Origin: Actinomycetales bacterium
GTDB taxonomy: Bacteria; Actinomycetota; Actinomycetes; Actinomycetales; Dermabacteraceae
NCBI GenBank assembly: GCA_012799425.1
Contig: JAAZLF010000341.1
Location: 1 to 10,166 of the forward strand
Direction: 5' to 3'
Length of the DNA: 10,166 nt
In this document: in pieces, positions 1-5,424 of the stretch
Layout of the letters: each line of letters begins with the position of its first letter
Numbering within the stretch: the first letter of the stretch is position 1
Notes under the pieces: generated by a model
Databases searched by the model: none
What the model was told of the DNA's origin: nothing
What the model saw: only the letters and a program-made list of their open reading frames with translations
Position numbers and translations under genes: made by a program

Positions 1-1479
1 GCGCAGTACGGCATGCCGACCATGCACTACTTCTGGGTGGGCGCCGTCCCGGCGATGCTGTTCCTGGGCGTGGTGATGATGCCGTTCTACTACGGCTCCA
101 AGGTGCGTTCGGTCCCCGAGTTCATGCGTATGCGCTTCGGCACCGGGGCCCACCTGGTGAACTCGATCAGCTTCGCGATCGCACAGCTGCTGATCGCCGG
201 CGTGAACCTCTCGCTGCTGGCCACCATCGTCAACCGCCTGCTGGGCTGGCCGATGTGGGTGGGCCTCGTGCTCGCCGCCGCGTTCGTGCTGTTCTACATC
301 ACCGTCGGCGGCCTCTCCGCCGCGATCTACAACGAGGTGCTGCAGTTCTTCGTGATCGTCGCGGCGCTGCTGCCGCTGACCCTCATCGGCCTCCACCGCG
401 TGGGCGGCTGGAGCGGCATGAAGGAGCGCATCACCGGTGACGGCGTGGGCGGCGCCGAGCAGCTGCACACCTGGCCCGGCCAGGCCCTGTCCGGCTTCGA
501 CAGCCCCGTGCTGTCCGTCGTCGGCATCGTGTTCGGCCTCGGCTTCGTGCTCTCCTTCGGCTACTGGACCACCAACTTCGTCGAGGTCCAGCGCGCGATG
601 GCCTCGAAGTCCATCACCGCCGCCCGCATGACCCCGATCATCGGCGCGTTCCCGAAGATGCTGATCCCCTTCATCGTGATCGTGCCCGGCATGATCGCCG
701 CAGTCCTGGTGGGCGAGCTCGCCGAGTTCAAGCAGCTCGCAGTCGGCGGGGACTCCGCCGGGGCCGCCGCCACCGGCGTCACCTACAACGACGCCCTGCT
801 GCTGCTGATGCGCGACGTGCTCCCCAACGGCCTGCTGGGTGTGGCGATCGCCGGCCTGCTGGCCGCGTTCATGGCCGGCATGGCCGCGAACATCTCCGCC
901 TTCAACACCGTGGTCACCTACGACCTGTACGAGCAGTACGCGAAGAAGGGCGCCCCCGACTCGCACTACACCCTCGTGGGCCGCATCGCGACCGCCGCAG
1001 CGTGCGTGATCGCGATCTTCACCGCGCTGATCGCGGGACAGTTCTCGAACCTGATGGACTACCTTCAGACCCTCTTCGGGTTCTTCAACGCTCCGCTGTT
1101 CGCGACGTTCATCCTCGGCATGTTCTGGAAGCGGATGACCCCGGCCGCCGGCTGGGCCGGTCTGGTCTCGGGCACCCTCGCCGCGGTGGCGCTGTGGTCC
1201 GCCTCCACCTTCTTCGGCGTCTTCGAGCTGCCCGGCCAGGGCCTCGCCTTCGTCAGCGCCGCGACCGCGTTCGCGGTCGACATCGTGGTCTCGGTGATCG
1301 TCACCCAGTTCACCGCCCCCAAGCCCGCGCTGGAGCTGAAGGGCCTGGTCTACTCGGAGACCCCGAAGGCCGATCTGGTCGACCCCGAGGCGAAGGACCT
1401 GCCCTTCTGGCGCCGTCCCGCCCCCATGGCCGGAATCGCCCTGGTCCTGGTCATCATCCTGAACATCGTCTTCGCCTGA
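1..1479 (+). CDS. Sodium:solute symporter (SSS family), 5'-truncated by window edge
   Basis: This is an inner-membrane secondary transporter that would use the sodium gradient to import an organic solute; the substrate cannot be read from the sequence. The frame is open from base 1 (A-Q-Y-G-M...), so the start lies outside the window and the ATG at 13 is internal. The 492 visible residues contain repeated hydrophobic helices. They also carry stretches typical of bacterial SGLT-like SSS proteins: MMPFYYGSKVRSVPEF near the start, AIYNEVLQFFVIVAALLPL, and GYWTTNFVEVQRAMASKS at about bases 559-612. A final transmembrane helix ends in NIVFA. Roughly one or two N-terminal helices appear to be missing. 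A second gene starts 22 bases after the stop with a strong ribosome binding site, so the two are probably co-transcribed. Family assignment is firm; substrate and exact subfamily are unknown. Confidence 0.93.
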   Translation, partial: AQYGMPTMHYFWVGAVPAMLFLGVVMMPFYYGSKVRSVPEFMRMRFGTGAHLVNSISFAIAQLLIAGVNLSLLATIVNRLLGWPMWVGLVLAAAFVLFYITVGGLSAAIYNEVLQFFVIVAALLPLTLIGLHRVGGWSGMKERITGDGVGGAEQLHTWPGQALSGFDSPVLSVVGIVFGLGFVLSFGYWTTNFVEVQRAMASKSITAARMTPIIGAFPKMLIPFIVIVPGMIAAVLVGELAEFKQLAVGGDSAGAAATGVTYNDALLLLMRDVLPNGLLGVAIAGLLAAFMAGMAANISAFNTVVTYDLYEQYAKKGAPDSHYTLVGRIATAAACVIAIFTALIAGQFSNLMDYLQTLFGFFNAPLFATFILGMFWKRMTPAAGWAGLVSGTLAAVALWSASTFFGVFELPGQGLAFVSAATAFAVDIVVSVIVTQFTAPKPALELKGLVYSETPKADLVDPEAKDLPFWRRPAPMAGIALVLVIILNIVFA

Positions 1480-1501
1480 GCGCGGACGGAGGAGAACACC
1501 C

Positions 1502-1858
1502 ATGAGTGCACACGAGGATCAGACCCCGGGCGAGCAGAACGCCGCCGGATCTGCCCACGCCCCCGCAGTCCCCGAGGATGCGACAGTCCAGACCGCCGGC
1601 GCCTTCGACATCCGCAACTTCATCGGCATCCTGCTGGGCCTGTTCGGCCTGGTGCTGCTGGGGGCGGGCGTCTTCGCCTTCTCCCCGGACGAGGCCGCGA
1701 AGACCGGCGGCGTCAACGCCAACCTGTGGGCGGGCGCGGCGATGGTGGTCGTCGGAGTCCTGTTCATCGTCTGGACGAAGGTGGACCCGATCCGCATGGT
1801 CGTCCGGGACAACGAGGACGGCGCCGAGGAGCCCCGCGACATCGCTGCGATCGACTGA
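1502..1858 (+). CDS. Small two-helix membrane protein downstream of SSS transporter
   Basis: I do not recognise a named family for this 118-residue protein. Residues 1-35 are hydrophilic and acidic (MSAHEDQTPGEQ...). Two hydrophobic helices follow, at about 39-60 (FIGILLGLFGLVLLGAGVFAF) and 74-92 (LWAGAAMVVVGVLFIVW), joined by a short loop containing DEAAKTGG. The tail of about 25 residues is charged, so both ends probably face the same side of the membrane. The ATG is chosen because GGAGGAG lies at 1488-1494, 7 bases upstream. The gene follows the symporter stop by 22 bases, which implies one operon. By analogy with other transporters that have small partner proteins, it may be an accessory or stabilising subunit; that role is inference. 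It is not recognisably the DUF485/YjcH partner known from acetate permease operons. Confidence 0.88.
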   Translation: MSAHEDQTPGEQNAAGSAHAPAVPEDATVQTAGAFDIRNFIGILLGLFGLVLLGAGVFAFSPDEAAKTGGVNANLWAGAAMVVVGVLFIVWTKVDPIRMVVRDNEDGAEEPRDIAAID

Positions 1859-1926
1859 GCCGGGGCGCACCGGACCGGGTGCGGTCCCGTGCCAGGGCAC
1901 GCCCGGACGCGCCCGGCACCCTTCAC

Positions 1927-1972
1927 CGAGACCACCGAAACCTGTCAATTCCGGCAGGTATCGGTGGTCTCG
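1927..1972. terminator. Long hairpin downstream of the symporter operon, probable terminator
   Basis: A near-perfect inverted repeat starts 68 bases after the small membrane gene stops. A 12-bp arm (1927-1938) pairs with 1961-1972, then there is one A-A mismatch (1939/1960), then five more pairs (1940-1944 with 1955-1959). The loop is about 10 bases. The stem is long and stable, but no run of T follows it on either strand, so this would be a GC-type terminator of the sort frequent in actinobacteria. It could instead be a dispersed palindromic element or an mRNA-stabilising structure. Confidence 0.45.
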
Positions 1973-2002
1973 CGCGTCGCTCCCCTGCGTGTTCGGGCAT
2001 CC

Positions 2003-2086
2003 AGCCCGGCAGAGAGCCCGGCAGCGAACCCGGCAGAGAGCTCGGCAGAGAGCCCAGCAGAGAGCCCGGCCAAGAGATCGGCCCAG
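2003..2086 (+). repeat. 12-bp tandem repeat, seven units, upstream of the S10 peptidase gene
   Basis: Seven consecutive 12-base units resemble AGCCCGGCAGAG. They begin at 2003, 2015, 2027, 2039, 2051, 2063 and 2075. The first five differ from the consensus by no more than two bases, and the last two are more diverged. The array sits in the spacer before the peptidase start at 2151 and ends 24 bases before a possible -10 box (TAGCAT, 2111-2116). In one frame it would read as a Pro-Ala-Glu-Ser repeat, but no convincing gene uses that frame. Confidence 0.8.
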
Positions 2087-2110
2087 GGAGAGGGCCCAGC
2101 AGCTCTCGCA

Positions 2111-2116
2111 TAGCAT
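2111..2116 (+). promoter_or_regulatory. Possible -10 element for the S10 peptidase gene
   Basis: TAGCAT fits the actinobacterial TAnnnT -10 pattern and lies 34 bases before the GTG start at 2151. No recognisable -35 hexamer lies 16-18 bases upstream; that stretch is purine-rich sequence just after the end of the tandem repeat. This is a weak call from a single hexamer. Confidence 0.25.
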
Positions 2117-2150
2117 CGGGGCCGATGCCGCATCCGACGAAGGAGCTCGA

Positions 2151-3764
2151 GTGACCGATCAGCACAGCCCCACCAGCCACGACGAGCGCACGGCCCCCGG
2201 CCCGTCGGCCGCGGAGACGCCCACCCCCGAGGACCACCTGGTCACCACCTTGCACTCGCTGTCCCTGACGGACGGCGCACTGGACTACACCGCGACCGCC
2301 GGCACCGTGGTGCTGAAGGAGGAGCCGGAGGGCGAGCAGTACGGGCGCGGCGCCGCCCACGCAGAGCTGTTCTCGGTCTCCTACATCGCCCAGGGCATCG
2401 GCGGCGACCAGCCGCGTCCGGTGGTGTTCGCCTTCAACGGCGGACCGGGCGCCTCGACGGTGTGGCTGCATCTGGGGCTGCTGGGGCCGCGCCGCGTGGA
2501 CTCGGGCGATGCCGGCGCCCCGGCCGCTCCTCCGCACCGGCTGCTGGACAACCACGAGACGATCCTCAAGGACGCGGATCTGGTGGTGGTCGATGCGATG
2601 ACGACGGGCTACTCCCGCCCTGCGCCGGGTCAGAAGCCCGACCGCCACCACGGCCTCGCGGCGGACCGCGACCTCATCGCCTCCTTCGTGATCGACTGGC
2701 TCAGCCGCCATCAGCGCTGGACCTCGCCGATCTACCTGGCCGGCGAGTCCTACGGCACCACCCGCGCCTCGGCCGTGGCCGCGCATCTGATGGACCGCTA
2801 CTACGTGGCGATCGCCGGGATCGCGCTGATCTCCCCCGTGCTCGACTTCGGCACCATCAGCTTCGATCCCGCCAATGACCGCCCCTACATCCACTACCTG
2901 CCCACCTATGCCGCGATCGCCCACGCGCACGGCAAGCACGAGGACCGGCTGCTGCAGGACGTGGTCGACGAGGCCGAGGCCTTCGCGGAGCAGGAATATC
3001 CGGCGCTGCTGGCCGCCGGCCTGCGGCTCGCCCCGGAGCAGAAGCAGGAGGCGGCCGCCCGGATCGGTGCCCTCATCGGGGTGGATCCCGACTGGGTCGA
3101 GCGAGCGGATCTGCGCGTGGAGCACATGGCATTCCTCGCCGAGCTGCTGCGCGACCGCGGCCTGGTCACCGGCCGCATCGACGGTCGCTTCACCGCCCCG
3201 GCCGGGGACGGCAGCGCCCCACGGATGGAGACCGATCCGTCGATCGATCAGCTCGCACCCTCCTACACCGCGGCGATCAACCAGTACCTGCGCGGCGAGC
3301 TCGAGTTCTCCTCCGACGTGGTCTACGAGATCATGTCCGGCCGCGTGCACCCGTGGAGCTACAAGGATTTCGAGAACCGCTCCGTGGAAGTCGCCTCGGA
3401 CCTGTCGCGGCTGCTGCGCAAGTCCCCGCACACGCGCGTGCTGGTCTCCCACGGCTACCACGATGCCGCGACCCCGTTCCACGCGAGCGAGCACGTGCTC
3501 GCGCAGCTGGCGATCCCGCGCGAGGACTACACCGAGCGGATCCGCATCGAGTACTACGAGGCGGGGCACATGATGTACTGCCACGAGCCCAGCCGACTCG
3601 CCCTGGCGCAGCACCTGTCCGAGTTCGTCACCGGTGCGGAGCCCGAGGGCGCAGGCGCCGACGAAGCCGGGGCCGACCCGGCGGAGGCCGACGCAGCGGG
3701 GGCCGACCCGGCGGGGGCCGACGCAGCGGGGGCCGACCCGGCTGGGGCAGATCCAGCCGAGTGA
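2151..3764 (+). CDS. Peptidase S10 (serine carboxypeptidase-like) protein
   Basis: This is an alpha/beta-hydrolase-fold serine carboxypeptidase homologue (family S10) of 537 residues, expected to remove C-terminal amino acids from peptides. The oxyanion-loop motif NGGPGAST starts at residue 96. The nucleophile motif AGESYGTTR puts the catalytic serine at 200. HGYHDAATP supplies Asp438, and YEAGHMMY supplies His473, so the triad is complete. The GTG start is chosen because AAGGAG at 2140-2145 lies 5 bases upstream and homology-like sequence begins soon after. The frame is open far upstream, but that part is a shadow of the preceding gene. No signal peptide or membrane helix is visible; the N terminus is polar and acidic, which suggests a cytoplasmic enzyme. 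The C terminus (residues 501-535) is an Ala-Gly-Ala-Asp-Pro pentapeptide repeat. The gene stands alone on this strand and converges with the next gene. Confidence 0.93.
   Translation: MTDQHSPTSHDERTAPGPSAAETPTPEDHLVTTLHSLSLTDGALDYTATAGTVVLKEEPEGEQYGRGAAHAELFSVSYIAQGIGGDQPRPVVFAFNGGPGASTVWLHLGLLGPRRVDSGDAGAPAAPPHRLLDNHETILKDADLVVVDAMTTGYSRPAPGQKPDRHHGLAADRDLIASFVIDWLSRHQRWTSPIYLAGESYGTTRASAVAAHLMDRYYVAIAGIALISPVLDFGTISFDPANDRPYIHYLPTYAAIAHAHGKHEDRLLQDVVDEAEAFAEQEYPALLAAGLRLAPEQKQEAAARIGALIGVDPDWVERADLRVEHMAFLAELLRDRGLVTGRIDGRFTAPAGDGSAPRMETDPSIDQLAPSYTAAINQYLRGELEFSSDVVYEIMSGRVHPWSYKDFENRSVEVASDLSRLLRKSPHTRVLVSHGYHDAATPFHASEHVLAQLAIPREDYTERIRIEYYEAGHMMYCHEPSRLALAQHLSEFVTGAEPEGAGADEAGADPAEADAAGADPAGADAAGADPAGADPAE
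3651..3755 (+). repeat. 15-bp in-frame tandem repeat encoding the peptidase tail, seven units
   Basis: Seven contiguous 15-base units (consensus GCGGGGGCCGACCCG) start at 3651 and end at 3755, just before the stop codon. They encode AGADE, AGADP, AEADA, AGADP, AGADA, AGADP and AGADP. Units 4 and 6 are identical to each other, as expected from recent slippage or unequal recombination. The unit length is a multiple of three, so gain or loss of units keeps the frame and changes only tail length. Confidence 0.9.
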
Positions 3765-3765
3765 C

Positions 3766-3814
3766 CTGGGCGGACAGCCGGGGCCGGCCCATCACATCGA
3801 CTCCGCCCGCCCAG
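3766..3814. terminator. Possible terminator between convergent genes
   Basis: Just after the peptidase stop, an 8-bp perfect stem pairs CTGGGCGG (3766-3773) with CCGCCCAG (3807-3814). It encloses a smaller hairpin, GCCG-GGGC-CGGC (3777-3788). The position between convergent genes suits a terminator, but the loop is large and no T run follows, so the call is tentative. Confidence 0.35.
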
Positions 3815-3856
3815 CCGTGAGTTCCGTACGTCTCGGAGCCCCGGAACCGTACACAT

Positions 3857-3910
3857 CCCACGACTCGATCAGCCGTCACCACCGGCCCACGACTCGATCA
3901 GCCGTCACCA
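3857..3910. repeat. 25-bp perfect direct repeat overlapping the MFS gene's 3' end
   Basis: Two identical 25-base copies lie at 3857-3881 and 3886-3910, separated by 4 bases (period 29). The second copy contains the last codons and the stop codon of the minus-strand transporter gene (stop at 3898-3900), so the first copy is a duplicate of the gene's end lying just downstream of it. This looks like a small tandem duplication. Confidence 0.92.
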
Positions 3911-5166
3911 TCGGCCTCCCTCCGCGCGCGCCGACCGAGCAGCAGGAACAGCAGGGCGGCCACCACCGTCACCGCGGGCCAGACGATCAGGGGTGCCATC
4001 ATGCCGGCGATATCCGCCAGCAGTCCGCCGCCGAGCGCCGCGATCGGCACCGCGCCCATCGTGAGCATCCTCCGCGCGGCGGCGGTGCGGCCGAGGGCGG
4101 AGGGGTCCACCGCTGCGGCGGCATACGCACCACCGGCGATGTTCGTGATCGTCAGGGTGATCGACCACAGCGCGCTGAACGCTCCCATCACCACGTATCC
4201 GGCCCCGGGGAACAGCAGGGCGAGCAAGGGAAGCGCGGCGACCGCAGACTGCACCACTGCGCCGACGCCGAAGATGGTCCGCACAGGCAGGGCACGGACG
4301 ATCCGCGGCGCGACCGCAGCCGCTGCCAGCCCTGAGAGGGCGGCGATCGTGCCGAGCAGGCCATAGAACAGGATCCCGAGATCGAGGAGACGCAGCACCA
4401 GGATCGATTCGACCGAATCACCGATCGCGAGACCGATGTTCCCCGCCATGACCAGAAGAGTCGTCGCGAGCAACGTACGGTCGCGGACCATCAGCGCGAA
4501 CCCGTGGCCGAGCGAGCCCTCCCGTGACGACTGCGAGGCCCTCGGCTCCGTCTCCTGAGCTCCGGCGACCGGCTCCCCAGCGCGGCGCGGCACCGTGAGC
4601 AGGGAGGCGGCCGGCACGAGCGCGAGCACGAAGAGCACGAGCGCCAGTGCGAGAGGGATGGTCTCGGTCCCCAGCGCCAGCAGTGCACCGGCGACAGCGG
4701 GGGCGATGACCCCCGCGACACGGTCTGCCGCCGTCATCCGCGCGACCAGATCCGCGATGCGATCCTTTGAACCGACCAGCATCGGGGTGATCGCCACCTG
4801 AGCGTTCTCGGAGGCGACGACGGCGATGCCCATCGCCGTGACCACCACCATCGCGGCCGCGGCGTTCAAGTGCCCCCACATCGCGGCTATCGAGGTGACG
4901 AGGGCGAGCCCGGTCTTCAGGGCGAGGGAGAGGATCAGGATCCGTGCGGCGCCGACCCGGTCCACGAGGGCGCCGATCGGCACCACCAGGACGAGGAAGG
5001 AGAGGGTGCCGAGCGCGTTGAGGAGACCGACCTGGGTGGCGCTGAACCCCAGGACCGTGACGACGATGACGGAGAGCGCCGTCGAGTAGAGCTGGTGCCC
5101 GGTCGCGTCGCTGGCGTTGGAGAAGAGGGCGCGTCGGGGCAGGGAGGAGTGCACGTGGGTGTTCAC
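3898..5166 (-). CDS. Major facilitator superfamily (MFS) transporter
   Basis: This is an integral membrane transporter of 422 residues, a normal length for a 12-helix MFS protein and likely an exporter. The segment GALVDRVGAAR at residues 65-75, after the second helix, matches the MFS motif A position (loop 2-3). Two hydrophobic halves (about 25-190 and 232-410) flank a hydrophilic central loop (about 192-230) rich in Arg, Glu and Ser. The overall look resembles the EntS/MFS_3-type drug or siderophore exporters, but the substrate is unknown. The start is uncertain: GTG at 5164-5166 and an in-frame GTG four codons later both lack a clear Shine-Dalgarno sequence. An in-frame stop at 5200-5202 limits extension. 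The gene converges with the peptidase gene and diverges from the GH15 gene. A strongly structured leader lies just upstream, suggesting regulation at the RNA or operator level. Confidence 0.9.
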   Translation of the reverse strand: MNTHVHSSLPRRALFSNASDATGHQLYSTALSVIVVTVLGFSATQVGLLNALGTLSFLVLVVPIGALVDRVGAARILILSLALKTGLALVTSIAAMWGHLNAAAAMVVVTAMGIAVVASENAQVAITPMLVGSKDRIADLVARMTAADRVAGVIAPAVAGALLALGTETIPLALALVLFVLALVPAASLLTVPRRAGEPVAGAQETEPRASQSSREGSLGHGFALMVRDRTLLATTLLVMAGNIGLAIGDSVESILVLRLLDLGILFYGLLGTIAALSGLAAAAVAPRIVRALPVRTIFGVGAVVQSAVAALPLLALLFPGAGYVVMGAFSALWSITLTITNIAGGAYAAAAVDPSALGRTAAARRMLTMGAVPIAALGGGLLADIAGMMAPLIVWPAVTVVAALLFLLLGRRARREADGDG

Positions 5167-5185
5167 GGTGTGTACGACTTTCGAG

Positions 5186-5259
5186 GAGAGCTGACGGCGT
5201 CACGAAGTCGGCGCACGCGTCATCGCGTGCGCCTGCTGCGGCAGCTCTCAGGCGGAGAG
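5186..5259 (-). promoter_or_regulatory. Structured leader of the MFS gene with competing hairpins
   Basis: Three pairings can be drawn. A perfect 10-bp stem with a 4-base loop lies at 5210-5219/5224-5233 (GGCGCACGCG on the plus strand). An outer 8-bp stem joins 5186-5193 (GAGAGCTG) to 5242-5249 (CAGCTCTC) and encloses the first. A local 5-bp hairpin joins 5245-5249 to 5255-5259 (CTCTC-AGGCG-GAGAG). The outer stem and the local hairpin compete for 5245-5249, so they cannot form together, as in attenuators. A TAGGGT hexamer on the minus strand (5285-5290) could be a -10 box upstream, with only a poor -35. The 24-bp dyad could equally be a repressor operator. It matches no riboswitch class that I recognise. 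Confidence 0.4.
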
Positions 5260-5346
5260 TCGGGGTACGTAGAACACGGGTCGGACCCTACCTCTCCTCG
5301 ACCGTCCGCTCCACGAAGCATGTCGCCCGCGGGCCATCCGTGGTTC

Positions 5347-5381
5347 CCCGGTTCCGTGTTTTCCCGGTTCCGTGTTTCCCC
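5347..5381. repeat. 16-bp tandem repeat upstream of the GH15 gene
   Basis: CCCGGTTCCGTGTTT occurs at 5347-5361 and again at 5363-5377 (period 16), with partial extensions at both sides (GGTTCCCC from 5342 and CCCCGG from 5378). A reverse-oriented partner CGGAAC lies at 5392-5397. The copies lie in the divergent spacer 30-80 bases before the GH15 start, where regulator binding sites or a promoter would be expected. Confidence 0.7.
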
Positions 5382-5424
5382 GGTAGAGCGCCGGAACGGG
5401 CCTGTCCCGTGATGGACTGGAGGC

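Noticed and set aside
1889..2113. 74-codon plus-strand frame reading the 12-bp array as a Pro-Ala-Glu-Ser repeat protein
   Set aside because: No ribosome binding site is apparent, the frame runs through the long hairpin, and its composition comes only from the repeat; non-coding spacer is the simpler reading.
1506..2150. Long in-frame extension upstream of the S10 peptidase
   Set aside because: Its first half is the alternate frame of the small membrane protein gene, and the rest is Arg/Pro/Ser-rich repeat sequence. The GTG at 2151 has a good ribosome site and begins the peptidase-like sequence.
1923..3614. 563-codon minus-strand open frame opposite the peptidase gene
   Set aside because: It mirrors a gene with a complete catalytic triad. 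Its product is a Gly/Arg/Val/His-rich string with no recognisable motif, as expected from high-GC antisense frames.
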